NCBI GenBank assembly: GCA_938014215.1
Contig: CALLRW010000007.1
Span: 122,604-186,603 of the forward strand
From: an uncultured Alistipes sp.
GTDB taxonomy: Bacteria; Bacteroidota; Bacteroidia; Bacteroidales; Rikenellaceae
Direction of reading: 5' to 3'
DNA: 64,000 nt
Shown: positions 1-8,559 of the stretch, piece by piece
Position numbering within the stretch: position 1 is the first letter of the stretch
Layout: every line of letters starts with the position of its first letter
The notes under the pieces: model-generated
Told to the model about the DNA's origin: nothing
Seen by the model: the letters and a program-made list of their open reading frames with translations, nothing else
Database searches by the model: none
Position numbers and translations under genes: made by a program

Positions 1-1
1 C

Positions 2-280
2 GATAAACCGGGCAAGGAGCGCAAGATCGATCAGCAGATGCGCCAGGAGGCTTTCGACAACTACGAGACGACGGATGACCACGGCATGGTGATCGTCGGC
101 ACGGCCAAGGACCAGGCGGGAAATACCTATTACAAGGTACAGAACTCGTGGGATGTCCGTCCGCCCTACGACGGATTCTGGTACTTCTCGCGCCCGTTTG
201 TCGAGTACAAGACGATGTCGATCATGGTCAACCGCAACGCCATCCCGAAGGAGATCCGCAAGAAACTCGGCTGGAAATAA
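2..280 (+). CDS. C1-family aminopeptidase C (bleomycin-hydrolase type), C-terminal fragment
   Basis: Only the last 92 codons are present; the reading frame is open to the left edge. The fragment contains the papain-like C1B signature for the catalytic His (DDHGMVIVG) and the catalytic Asn (VQNSWD), followed by a bleomycin-hydrolase-like tail ending in KKLGWK. Family members are cytoplasmic or periplasmic thiol aminopeptidases that trim peptides from the N terminus. The catalytic Cys half lies outside the window, so activity cannot be judged. A strong hairpin terminator follows the stop codon. The family call is confident; the exact subfamily is less so. Confidence 0.85.
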   Translation, partial: DKPGKERKIDQQMRQEAFDNYETTDDHGMVIVGTAKDQAGNTYYKVQNSWDVRPPYDGFWYFSRPFVEYKTMSIMVNRNAIPKEIRKKLGWK

Positions 281-299
281 TCCCGACGGATCGACCAAC

Positions 300-341
300 A
301 ACGAAAACAGCCCGGCTCTTACGAGTCGGGCTGCTTCGTTT
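300..341. terminator. Rho-independent terminator after the aminopeptidase gene
   Basis: The stem pairs CAGCCCG (308-314) with CGGGCTG (327-333), extended by CTC/GAG around a TTAC loop and flanked by AACGAA/TTCGTT, with a T-rich tail on the plus strand. Because of its symmetry it could also stop the small minus-strand gene at 379-456. Confidence 0.75.
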
Positions 342-378
342 ATTGAAGTTTCGGTTTCAGTCGTTTTTTAAGGGAGAC

Positions 379-456
379 TTACATCTCTCGAAGTTTGATG
401 CTCTCTCCCAACATGATCAGAGCGGTGCGAACCCACTCTTCAATTCTTGCCTTCAT
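379..456 (-). CDS. Candidate 25-residue small protein
   Basis: The ATG at 456 opens a 25-codon frame ending in TAA. The peptide begins MKARIEEWVRTALIMLGES and ends IKLREM; it is amphipathic with a hydrophobic middle. Support comes from context: a good Bacteroidota promoter lies 50-80 bases upstream in the same orientation, the leader is AT-rich and coding-free, and a bidirectional terminator lies downstream at 300-341. No function is recognised. It could instead be the start of a non-coding transcript that happens to carry a short frame. Confidence 0.4.
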   Translation of the reverse strand: MKARIEEWVRTALIMLGESIKLREM

Positions 457-506
457 AGTAAATAATTTTAAATAAATATTAAAATATTTTATCATTTAAG
501 ACGCGG

Positions 507-537
507 CAAAGGTAATGCGTGGAAAGGAATCTTGCAA
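507..537 (-). promoter_or_regulatory. Bacteroidota-type promoter for the 379-456 transcript
   Basis: Reading on the minus strand, TTG (537-535) is followed after 20 bases by TACCTTTG (514-507), matching the TTG-N19/20-TAnnTTTG consensus. Transcription would begin around 500, giving a leader of about 45 AT-rich bases before the ATG at 456. Confidence 0.6.
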
Positions 538-836
538 ATATTTTATTAAGATTTTTTACGAAATAAGTAAATTTTTTGAAGAATTCCTCCGAGAGGCAAA
601 TCCGAAGAGAGGGAAAAAGCAAGAGGCACGCGACGCAATCACCTGTTAAACAGCATATTGAATCGCACAAACAACAGGGATGGGATCGCGGCGTACAGAA
701 GGAGAAATCGGACAAAACAGGGAACGGATTGGAGCGGTAGCAGAGGATCAACCGCGGGCATAATTCCCCCGCGCATCGTATAGGAGCCGCGACGAACCGC
801 GCGGAGGAGTGAAATTTCCGGAAAAAAGGGAGCTAT
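515..836. other. Intergenic stretch with no recognised gene
   Basis: Apart from the promoter described above I see no coding frame with recognisable content. Short open frames here have host-like composition but no motif and no promoter. Part of it must be the 3' untranslated region of the phosphopantetheinyl transferase gene; no convincing terminator hairpin was found. Confidence 0.4.
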
Positions 837-1403
837 TCAGCAGGCAAAGACCAGAAGAAAGCCCTCCGAAAGGCGGGCGGCAAGTTCCACGGGCTCCCCG
901 TCCGTGATGCACCCCACGAGCCGTCCGGCGGCAAGATCGGCCGAAACCAGATGCAGATCCTGCAGGAGATCGAGCTCCCGCCGGCCGGCATACTTGTAGA
1001 GCGCCTCCTTGGCACACCAGGCAAACCCCGGCCACAGGGGATCCGCCGACAAGAGTCGTTCCGCATCGGTCATATAGCGATCGACCACCCGCGAGAAGTC
1101 TCTCCCCTCAGGTTCGATATCAACCGTACAGCGACGCGACGAGAGGACGACAGCCACCCGACCGTCGCAGTGCGATACGGCCACGCAGGCCTCACCGTCG
1201 GGAAGCACCGGGGCTCCGATTTCATTATAGGCAATTCGGGTATGGCGGCCCAACTCGCGCCGCACCAGCGCCCGCCAGGTCAGGAACTCCCTCCGCCGGC
1301 GCTCGTTGCGGAACAAGGCCGCTTCGGCGCGCTCCTCGGGCGTCGTCCAGGGTGCCGCCTCCGACTCGCTCATCGGCGGCTCGACCAGCAGACAGGGGAT
1401 CAT
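837..1403 (-). CDS. 4'-phosphopantetheinyl transferase superfamily protein
   Basis: The 188-residue protein has the Sfp/AcpS-superfamily metal-binding motif (VDIE near residue 115) and the downstream WCAKEALYKY signature. Such enzymes transfer the phosphopantetheine arm of CoA to a conserved Ser on acyl or peptidyl carrier proteins. The start overlaps the stop of gldE by 4 bases, so the two are translationally coupled; the gldE-PPTase pairing is common in Bacteroidota. The carrier-protein substrate cannot be told from sequence. The short Sfp-like layout is normal for the phylum. Confidence 0.85.
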   Translation of the reverse strand: MIPCLLVEPPMSESEAAPWTTPEERAEAALFRNERRRREFLTWRALVRRELGRHTRIAYNEIGAPVLPDGEACVAVSHCDGRVAVVLSSRRCTVDIEPEGRDFSRVVDRYMTDAERLLSADPLWPGFAWCAKEALYKYAGRRELDLLQDLHLVSADLAAGRLVGCITDGEPVELAARLSEGFLLVFAC

Positions 1404-2683
1404 GGCAGATCGACGCGAATCTTCTCGATCCGGTGCCCGTCCATCTCCTGCACCGTGAACCGCAGATCGTGCGCCGTGAAGACATCGCCCTTGCGCGGGA
1501 AGTCCCGCTTGAGTTCGAGCATCAGCCCCGCCAGTGTCTCGGCCTCCCCCTTCACGTCGGAAAAGGTCCCCTCGTCGAGATCGAGGATCCGTTCGAAATC
1601 ACCCAGGTGGGTCTTGCCCTCGAAAAGATAGGTCTTGGCATCCAGCCGCGTGTAGGAGGTCTCCTCGTTGTCGCTCTCGTCCGAAATCTCGCCGACGATC
1701 TCCTCGATGATGTCCTCGAGCGAGACAAGTCCCAGCGTCGAACCGTACTCGTCTACAACAATGGCCATGTGGACCTTGTTCGACTGGAAATCGCCCAACA
1801 GGTCGTTGATCTTCTTGTGTTCGGGGACGAAATAGGGTTTGCGCATCAGCTGCTGCCAGGCAAAGTCCTTTGCATTGTTGATATAGGGCAGCAGATCCTT
1901 CACGTAGAGCGTACCGCGGATGTTGTCCATATCCTCCTCATAGACCGGGATGCGCGAGAACCCCGACTCGATGATCGTCCGCTTGACGTGGTCGTAGTCG
2001 TCCGTAATGTCGAGCGCCGTCACGTCGACGCGCGGCTTCATGATCTCCTGCACCTCGGTATTGACGAAATTGACGATTCCCGACAGCATGACATGCTCCT
2101 CGGGGCTCGAACTCTGCGTCATGTCGACGGCATCGGCCAGTTCATCGAGCGAGATTTCGCTCTTGTGGGCGGCCTTTTCGCTGATCCGGCTGCTCGTGCG
2201 CACCAACGCATAGGACAACGGGTAGAAGATCCCCCGCAACAGCATCAACGGACGTGCAACGGCCTGCGCGAAGCGGACCGGAATGGTCTGGGCGAGCACC
2301 TTCGGGAGGATCTCGCCGAAGAGCAGCAGCAGGAAGGTGACCAGCACCGTCTTGAAGAGGAACTCGAAGCGCAGGAACGTAAAGAGCGAATCGATGATTC
2401 CCGACGTGAGGATGACGATGCAGATGTTCACCAGATTGTTGACCACGAGAATCGTCGCCAGCAGCAGATCGACATTCGTCAAGAGGCGCAGCACGGCGGC
2501 AGCGCCACCGCTCCGGCTCTGCTGAAGCCGATGGATGTCGTTGTGCGACAGCGAGAAAAACGACGTTTCGGCACCGGACACCAGTGCCGAAATGGAGAGC
2601 AGAAAGAGTGTCACCACGCACAGCACGGCGATATGGGGCGTAAACCCGTGAAACTCTATCCAGGAATGGGCAACCTCTTCCAA
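1400..2683 (-). CDS. gldE: Gliding motility-associated protein GldE / CorC-HlyC family membrane protein
   Basis: The 427-residue protein starts with a DUF21/CNNM membrane domain of about four helices (roughly residues 18-160, beginning with the SGAETSFFSLS motif). A pair of CBS domains follows (from MKPRVDVTALD to EDIIEEIVGE), then a C-terminal CorC/HlyC transporter-associated domain. Homologues in gliding Flavobacterium assist GldD, while non-gliding gut Bacteroidota keep the gene, probably for ion homeostasis or an envelope role. It lies 16 bases after ftsZ on the same strand and overlaps the phosphopantetheinyl transferase gene, consistent with one transcript. Confidence 0.85.
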   Translation of the reverse strand: MEEVAHSWIEFHGFTPHIAVLCVVTLFLLSISALVSGAETSFFSLSHNDIHRLQQSRSGGAAAVLRLLTNVDLLLATILVVNNLVNICIVILTSGIIDSLFTFLRFEFLFKTVLVTFLLLLFGEILPKVLAQTIPVRFAQAVARPLMLLRGIFYPLSYALVRTSSRISEKAAHKSEISLDELADAVDMTQSSSPEEHVMLSGIVNFVNTEVQEIMKPRVDVTALDITDDYDHVKRTIIESGFSRIPVYEEDMDNIRGTLYVKDLLPYINNAKDFAWQQLMRKPYFVPEHKKINDLLGDFQSNKVHMAIVVDEYGSTLGLVSLEDIIEEIVGEISDESDNEETSYTRLDAKTYLFEGKTHLGDFERILDLDEGTFSDVKGEAETLAGLMLELKRDFPRKGDVFTAHDLRFTVQEMDGHRIEKIRVDLP

Positions 2684-2699
2684 AGTATCCAGTTATTGG

Positions 2700-4043
2700 T
2701 TAGTCGAACAGCGAACTGCTCTTGTGCGTATCGTGCTGACGCGCCGCCGCACTGTTTTCGTCCTTGAGGACCTCCTTGCGGCCGCTCGGAGCCTCGACGA
2801 TAAACTTAGAATTGCGGGTCTGATAGGCCGGTTTGGCCAGCAGTTCGTCGATATTGCTGTAACGGGCGGGATTCGTTCCCAGCACCACCTGTTCGGGCTG
2901 GCGGACCGCCGGCTTCTGCGCCACCGGCTTGATAGGCTCCAACACCGGAGGCAGCGGTTCGTGATTCACCACCGGCTCGGGGCGCTGCACCGGAATGACG
3001 GGCGGCATCTCGTGTTCGTGCTCGTCGCCGACGAAGCCCGTAGCCACCACCACCAGTTCGATGGCGCTGCCCAGCTGCGGCTTTTCGCTCGTACCCCAGA
3101 TGATGTTGGCGCTGTGGATCGAGCCGTCGGCCTCCTGCACGCTGGCGTGAGCCTGGATGTACTCCAGGATCTGGACAACCTCCTCGTACATCAGGCTGTC
3201 GGCGTTCGACACCGAGATGTTGAGCAGGATATTCTTCGCCCCGGAGATCAGGTTGTGGTCCAGCAACGGCGAACGCAGCGAGGCCTCGGCCACCGCCTCG
3301 GCACGGTTGTCGCCCTCGGCCGTAGCCACGGCCATGTGGGCCCGGCCGCTGTCGCGCATCACCTTCGAGACATCGGCAAAGTCGACATTGACCAGATCGC
3401 TCTCGACGGTGATGATCTCGGCGATACCCTTGGCCGCTGAAGCCAGGATGTCGTCGGCCTTACCGAAGGCCTGCTTGAGCGAGAGACGGCCGTAGATTTC
3501 GAGAATGTTCTCGTTGTTGATGATCAGCAGCGAATCGGTATTCTGGCGCAGTTCGTCGATACCGCGGAAGGCCTGTTCGTAACGGATCTTGCCCTCGACG
3601 GCCAGCGGCGAGGTGACGATGGCCACGGTCAGCAGCCCCATCTCCTTGGCCAGTTTGGCAATCACGGGCGAGGCCCCCGTACCGGTTCCACCGCCCATAC
3701 CGGCCGTAATGAAGATCATCTTCGTCCCGGCCTCCTCGAGGGCCTGACGGATCTCGGGAAGGGTTTCGACGGCAGCACGGCGCCCGTTTTCGGGGTCATT
3801 GCCGGCTCCGAGGCCCTCGGCTCCGAGGCGGATCTTCTGTTCCACAGGGCTCTTGTCCAGCGCCTGCTGGTCGGTATTGCACACCATGAACTTCACGCCC
3901 CGGATTCCGAGGTTCCACATGTGGTTCACGGCATTGCCTCCGGCTCCGCCCACGCCGACCACCATAATGATCGACTTGTTGTCGCGCGGGACCTTGATCT
4001 CCGACATCAATTCGTCTGTCATATCTGTTTTTCTATTTTCCAA
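2700..4043 (-). CDS. ftsZ: Cell division GTPase FtsZ
   Basis: This is the tubulin-like protein that polymerises into the Z ring. The GTP-binding N-terminal part shows VVGVGGAGGNAVNHM and the tubulin signature GGGTGTGASP. The 447-residue length includes a Pro-rich linker (about 335-410) and a C-terminal tail ending SSSLFD. The ATG at 4043 is annotated; an internal ATG at 4022 (MTDELMSE) is a possible alternative. It is the last division gene of the block, separated from ftsA by a 329-base spacer full of 49-bp repeats, so its expression may be partly uncoupled from ftsQA. Confidence 0.97.
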   Translation of the reverse strand: MENRKTDMTDELMSEIKVPRDNKSIIMVVGVGGAGGNAVNHMWNLGIRGVKFMVCNTDQQALDKSPVEQKIRLGAEGLGAGNDPENGRRAAVETLPEIRQALEEAGTKMIFITAGMGGGTGTGASPVIAKLAKEMGLLTVAIVTSPLAVEGKIRYEQAFRGIDELRQNTDSLLIINNENILEIYGRLSLKQAFGKADDILASAAKGIAEIITVESDLVNVDFADVSKVMRDSGRAHMAVATAEGDNRAEAVAEASLRSPLLDHNLISGAKNILLNISVSNADSLMYEEVVQILEYIQAHASVQEADGSIHSANIIWGTSEKPQLGSAIELVVVATGFVGDEHEHEMPPVIPVQRPEPVVNHEPLPPVLEPIKPVAQKPAVRQPEQVVLGTNPARYSNIDELLAKPAYQTRNSKFIVEAPSGRKEVLKDENSAAARQHDTHKSSSLFD

Positions 4044-4084
4044 TTACTTGAATCCGGAATCCCGGACTTGTCTTTTAGCTCTTT

Positions 4085-4370
4085 CCCCGGCCGGATTCTC
4101 TTCCTTCTGCCAACGTATCGCCCTCCTGCCAGTTTCTCTTCCTTGCCAACAACTCCCCCGGCCGGATTTTCGCACTGTCGACTTCTCTTCCTTGCCAACT
4201 TCTCCCCCGGTCGGATTTTCTCACTGTCAACTACTCTTCCTTGCCAACTGCTCCCCCGGCCGGATTCTCTCACTGCCAACTTCTCTCCCTTGCCAACTGC
4301 TTCCCCGGCCGGATTCTCTCACTGCCAACATCTCACCCCCGTCAACTTCTCTCCCCCCGGCCGGCGGCGG
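4085..4370. repeat. 49-bp GC-rich tandem repeat in the ftsA-ftsZ spacer
   Basis: The motif CCCCGGCCGGATT (or a close variant) recurs at 4085, 4156, 4205, 4254, 4303 and, truncated to the CCCCGGCCGG part, at 4355. The middle steps are exactly 49 bases; the outer ones are 71 and 52. Between the motifs lies variable CT-rich sequence with the recurrent words TTGCCAACT and TCACTGCCAAC. CCGGCCGG is self-complementary, so each unit could form a small hairpin in the ftsA-ftsZ mRNA. No coding content is credible here. Confidence 0.85.
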
Positions 4371-4372
4371 AA

Positions 4373-5941
4373 TCAGATCTCCTCGTCTTCGCCGGCCTTG
4401 AAACTCTTGTCGATCTTGCCGAAGAAGTTGCGGATGAACGATCCCAGATCGCGCCGCGGGTGGACGCTCTCTACCGGTTCATCGTTGACATTCGGATCTG
4501 CCGGTGCCGGCTGCGGCTGTGCAGGTTGTTGTTGCGGCTGAGCGGGCTGCGGCTGCGGTTGCGGCTGTGCGGGTTGGTGCGGGCCCTGCTGCTGAGGCTG
4601 CAAGGCCGGCTGTCCGGTCTGCTGCCGTCCGTAGGGCGACGCATAATTCTGTCCGTAGGGATAGGGCGGACGCTGGGGCTGTTGCTGTGGCTGCTGCGGC
4701 TGACGGATACCCGCCGCCGGATCCTGAGGCGAATCCGCCGCCGGATTCTGTACCGGAGCCACGGGCGGCCGCTGATCGATAACGGAGCATCCGCCGAGCT
4801 CCGCACCGTGCAGCAGGATGCCCACCACCGTCGAGAGCCCCGGATCGGCTACCTTGTTTTTCGACGCGTCGGTCAGGCCGATCTCCGGCAGCGCCACACG
4901 GACATCCATCCCCGTCACGCGGCGGAAGAGCTCGTCGAGGTGCTTCAACTTGGCCGAACCGCCCGTCAGGACGATACCGTAGGCCAGTTTTCCGGCATAA
5001 CCCGAGTCGGTGATCTCCTGCTGGACGAATTCGACGATATCCGTGGCGCGGGCCTCGATCACCGTGGCCAGGTTGCGCAGCAGGATATCCTTCGCCTCGC
5101 GGGGCGTGCGTCCGTTGACACGGACCAGTTTGTCTTCGGGGGCCAGTTCGGCGACGGCCGAACCGTATTTGATCTTGAGGCTCTCAACGAGCTTCTCGGG
5201 GACGCTCATCGTGCGGATATCGCGGTTGATGGCCGAGGCGCCCATCGGGATCGAGGCGATATAGCGGACCACGTTGCGGTAGTAGACGGCCACGTCGGTG
5301 ACCTCCGCACCGACGTCGACCACGGCCACACCCTCCTCCTTTTCGTCGGGGAGCAGCACCGCCTCGGGGATGGCCATGGCATCCGAGACGACATCCAGCA
5401 TCCGGACACCCAACCGCTTGAGGGCCATGTTGAGCCGCTGCATGGGGGTTTTCTGGCAGAGGATGAAGTTAAACGTCGACGAGAGCTTCTTGCCGAACGA
5501 GCCGACGGGGTTCCGCACCTCCTGGCTGTCGTCGACGACATAGTTCTGGGGCACGCGCTCCATGATCGTCTCGTCGTCCGGAGCCTGGACATTGCGCATG
5601 CGGTCGAAGAGGGCTTCGACATCCTTCTGGTTGACCCCGTTCTGGGGGTCGTAGACAAAGACGTGGTCGGTATGGCGTGCGCAGCGCACGAAATCACCCG
5701 AAATACCCGCATAGGCCTCCGTAATCCGGACACCGAGCTGCTGTTCGGCCTCCGAGAGAGCCTCGCGGATGGCGCGGCTCACCAGTTCGATGTTTTCGAT
5801 CCGTCCCGCATGGACCCCCTCAACGGGTTTCGTGACGACGCACAGCACGTCCATCAACCCCTCGGACGTCTTCTCACCGACGGCTACGGCTACCGACGAA
5901 CTCCCGAGGTCAACAGCGACGGTATAGTTCTTTCTTTCCAC
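4373..5941 (-). CDS. ftsA: Cell division protein FtsA
   Basis: An actin-like ATPase that tethers FtsZ to the membrane. The N-terminal phosphate loop reads AVDLGSSSVAVAVG, and the SHS2 and second actin lobes follow (VVDVGAEVTDVAVYYR, GIVLTGGSAKLKHLDELF). The protein is 522 residues, roughly 100 longer than the usual 420, because of a Pro/Gln-rich low-complexity linker (about 390-490). That linker leads to an amphipathic C-terminal membrane-targeting helix (LGSFIRNFFGKIDKSF). It sits 12 bases downstream of ftsQ. The linker presumably spaces the core from the membrane. Confidence 0.96.
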   Translation of the reverse strand: MERKNYTVAVDLGSSSVAVAVGEKTSEGLMDVLCVVTKPVEGVHAGRIENIELVSRAIREALSEAEQQLGVRITEAYAGISGDFVRCARHTDHVFVYDPQNGVNQKDVEALFDRMRNVQAPDDETIMERVPQNYVVDDSQEVRNPVGSFGKKLSSTFNFILCQKTPMQRLNMALKRLGVRMLDVVSDAMAIPEAVLLPDEKEEGVAVVDVGAEVTDVAVYYRNVVRYIASIPMGASAINRDIRTMSVPEKLVESLKIKYGSAVAELAPEDKLVRVNGRTPREAKDILLRNLATVIEARATDIVEFVQQEITDSGYAGKLAYGIVLTGGSAKLKHLDELFRRVTGMDVRVALPEIGLTDASKNKVADPGLSTVVGILLHGAELGGCSVIDQRPPVAPVQNPAADSPQDPAAGIRQPQQPQQQPQRPPYPYGQNYASPYGRQQTGQPALQPQQQGPHQPAQPQPQPQPAQPQQQPAQPQPAPADPNVNDEPVESVHPRRDLGSFIRNFFGKIDKSFKAGEDEEI

Positions 5942-5953
5942 GGTATAATCCTT

Positions 5954-7090
5954 TTACTTCTTGCAGACCACCTGATTTCTGTATCTGATGTCGATCGATC
6001 GATACGTCTCCCAACCCAGCGTCGAAAGTCCGTTGCGGTAGAACCGCATCAGCTTGTCGAGCTTCCGGTCCACCTCTTCCAGCCGACCGAAGAGGATCGT
6101 AAATCGTCCGCTTCGGGGCGTCAGCTCCACCTCCAATGCTCCGCTGGGGGTCGTATGGGCGGCAATCTGCACCACCTCCGACCTCCAGAAATCATCGTCT
6201 TCGACAGTCTCCACAAAGGTAAGGAGTTTCGTGAAATCTTCGTAGCTTTTCTCCAACTTTTTTTGCTTGCGGCGTTCGGTCTCCTGCTGCTCCTCGATGC
6301 GTTCGAGTTCGGCCCGGATCACCTGCGTGCGGTAACGCCACGTGCGGCGTGCCCGGGCCTTATCGGCCAGCAGCCGGTCGACCCGCTTGTCGAACTCCTC
6401 AGCGCTTTCGCCCTTCCACCAGCGGCGCTTCAGCCGCTGACGGCGGCTCTTCGTGTATTCCTGTTCGTAGGCCTGTTCGCGCCGGTAGACCGGATACTTC
6501 GACCGTTCGAGTTCGTCGATGCGTTCGTCAATCTCCCGTTTGCAGCGGTCGATGTAGGCCCGCACGTCGCCCGCATAGGAGGCCGGGAAGGGGGGCCGGT
6601 AGGAGCCCGTCACCACCGGCACGTAAAGCGACGAGGCCCGTGGCGCCTCGAAAACATACCCTTCGGAGGTGACATACTCGTTTCGGCCGTCGGTCAGCAG
6701 CCGCAGCAACGGTTCGCGCGGCGTGATCGTCACGTGGAGAATCCCCGGACCGGTGACATAGGCCGCCACGCGGTCGACGAAACCGTTGCGGGCGATCAAC
6801 CGTTCGATAGCCGTCAGATCGACCTCGTCAACAGCCGTGCCACGCGTGGCGATTCCGCTCTGCGCGATCCACCGTTTGACCTGCTGTCCGGTCACCAGAT
6901 AGCCTTGCGAGGTGCTGTCGACCACCTCGACCTCCACGCCGCGGACCTGCCGTGCGGAGCGTTCGCGATGCACGGCGATGCCCGTCCACAGCACGTAGAC
7001 TCCGACGCCGGCCCACAGCAGGCCGACGAGCAGCGGACGCAGATATTGTCTGACGCTTCGGGATTCGGTATTTCGGAAAGGAGCCTTCAA
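5954..7090 (-). CDS. ftsQ: Cell division protein FtsQ with a large charged insertion
   Basis: A bitopic inner-membrane protein linking the Z ring to septal wall synthesis. A single membrane helix (about 18-40) is followed by a POTRA-like region (about 50-125) and a beta domain. At 378 residues it is about 100-130 longer than typical FtsQ. The excess is a Lys/Arg/Glu-rich, probably helical segment at about 181-285 inserted in the extracytoplasmic domain. The final part (VELTPRSGRFTILFGRLEEVDRKLDKL) resembles the normal FtsQ C terminus, so this is an insertion, not a different protein. It lies 83 bases after murC. Confidence 0.88.
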   Translation of the reverse strand: MKAPFRNTESRSVRQYLRPLLVGLLWAGVGVYVLWTGIAVHRERSARQVRGVEVEVVDSTSQGYLVTGQQVKRWIAQSGIATRGTAVDEVDLTAIERLIARNGFVDRVAAYVTGPGILHVTITPREPLLRLLTDGRNEYVTSEGYVFEAPRASSLYVPVVTGSYRPPFPASYAGDVRAYIDRCKREIDERIDELERSKYPVYRREQAYEQEYTKSRRQRLKRRWWKGESAEEFDKRVDRLLADKARARRTWRYRTQVIRAELERIEEQQETERRKQKKLEKSYEDFTKLLTFVETVEDDDFWRSEVVQIAAHTTPSGALEVELTPRSGRFTILFGRLEEVDRKLDKLMRFYRNGLSTLGWETYRSIDIRYRNQVVCKK

Positions 7091-7173
7091 CGGTTCAAAA
7101 GCGGATTAACGGGTTCTCAGACGATTCTGTTTCTGGGGTTTTCGGGATGGCAGGGGTCTGCTCGGTTTTCGGG

Positions 7174-8559
7174 TCAGCTCTTGCGGGCCAGCACCTCGGC
7201 CAGGGCGCCGCAGCAGGCGTCGATATTGCCGGCGCCGAAGCTGATCACCACGTCGGTATCCATCGCGGCGACCGTTTCGGCCAGGTGTTCACGGTCGACG
7301 ATCCGGCAGGGGACCGTCACCCGGTCGGCGATGATCTGCGACGTAATCCCCTCGATGGACTCCTCGCGGGCCGGATAGATCGGCAGCAGCACCACCTCGT
7401 CGGCATGCGACAGCGCCTCGGCAAACTCCGGATAGAGGTCGCGCGTACGGGTGTAGAGATGGGGCTGGAAGAGCGCCGTGATGCGCCGTCCGGGGAACAT
7501 CTTCCGCACCGAAGTCAGCGTGGCGGCCAACTCGCGCGGATGGTGGGCATAGTCGTCCATGTAGACCTGCTTCGGGGTGTTGACATAGAATTCGAAACGG
7601 CGCTTCACCCCCTTGAACGAGGCCAGCGCCTCGCGCAGGCGGTCAAGATCCAGCTCGCGGTTTTCGAACTTCGCGGCGCACCACACCGCCGCCACGGCCC
7701 CCACCGAGTTTTCGATGTTGACCCACCCGGGGATGCCGAGCGTGCACCCCTCGATGGTGCCCGACGGCGTAACGATGTCGTAGCGGTAGTGGCCGCCGCC
7801 GATCAGTTCGACGTTGCGGGCATAGAAGTCGCACGGCGTGTCGTAGGCGTAGCGGTAGACCGTGATTTCGGGGTTGTCGATCCGCAGGTCGAGCCCCTGC
7901 TTGATCACGAGGCTGCCGTCGGGGCGGATCTGGCGGATAAACTGCACGAAGGCCTCCTTCAGGGCCTCGTGCGTGCCGTAGATGTCCAGATGGTCGGCAT
8001 CGGCCGAGGTCACCACCGCCACGTCGGGGTACAGCCGCAGGAACGAACGGTCGAACTCGTCGGCCTCGACCGCCAGACGCTTGCCGTCGCCCAGCACCAG
8101 ATTGCCGTCGAAGTTCTTCGAGATGCCGCCCAGGAAGGCCGAGCCGCCCCCCGTCAACGCACGATTCAGCCAGGCGATCAGGGTCGAGGTGGTCGTCTTG
8201 CCGTGGGTTCCCGCCACGGCCATCACATACTTGCCCTCGGCCAGATGGCCCAGCATCTGCGACCGCTTCTCGATGCGGAAGCCGTGGTCGCGGAAGTAGG
8301 TATATTCGCTGTGGTCGTGCGGCACGGCCGGGGTGTAGACCACGATCGTGCGGGCCGGATCGAGGAACTCCTGCGGGATCAGCCGCACGTCTTCCTCGTA
8401 GTGGACGGCGGCCCCTTCGGCCTCGAGGGCGTCGGTCAGCGCCGTGCGCGTGCGGTCGTAGCCGGCCACGCGGCACCCTTCATGCAGGAAATAGCGGGCC
8501 AGAGCGCTCATGCCGATGCCTCCGATCCCGAGAAAATAGACACTCTTACGTTCCATCAC
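7174..8559 (-). CDS. murC: UDP-N-acetylmuramate--L-alanine ligase
   Basis: Cytoplasmic ATP-dependent ligase adding L-Ala to UDP-MurNAc in peptidoglycan synthesis. It shows the N-terminal nucleotide-binding motif FLGIGGIGMSALARYF, the Mur ligase ATP loop GTHGKTTTST (about residue 116) and the central YAHHPRELAATL motif. The 461-residue length is normal. The start ATGATG overlaps the murG stop by 4 bases, so murG and murC are coupled. It is followed by ftsQ, the classical dcw order. Confidence 0.97.
   Translation of the reverse strand: MMERKSVYFLGIGGIGMSALARYFLHEGCRVAGYDRTRTALTDALEAEGAAVHYEEDVRLIPQEFLDPARTIVVYTPAVPHDHSEYTYFRDHGFRIEKRSQMLGHLAEGKYVMAVAGTHGKTTTSTLIAWLNRALTGGGSAFLGGISKNFDGNLVLGDGKRLAVEADEFDRSFLRLYPDVAVVTSADADHLDIYGTHEALKEAFVQFIRQIRPDGSLVIKQGLDLRIDNPEITVYRYAYDTPCDFYARNVELIGGGHYRYDIVTPSGTIEGCTLGIPGWVNIENSVGAVAAVWCAAKFENRELDLDRLREALASFKGVKRRFEFYVNTPKQVYMDDYAHHPRELAATLTSVRKMFPGRRITALFQPHLYTRTRDLYPEFAEALSHADEVVLLPIYPAREESIEGITSQIIADRVTVPCRIVDREHLAETVAAMDTDVVISFGAGNIDACCGALAEVLARKS

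Noticed and set aside
4085..4370. Possible CRISPR array at the 49-bp repeats
   Set aside because: Units are contiguous with imperfect internal repeats and there are no distinct spacers or cas genes.
4241..7378. Very long plus-strand open frame (over 1000 codons) across ftsA and ftsQ
   Set aside because: It is antisense to genes with clear family motifs; high GC makes long stop-free antisense frames common. The translation is Arg/Leu/His-rich with no domain.
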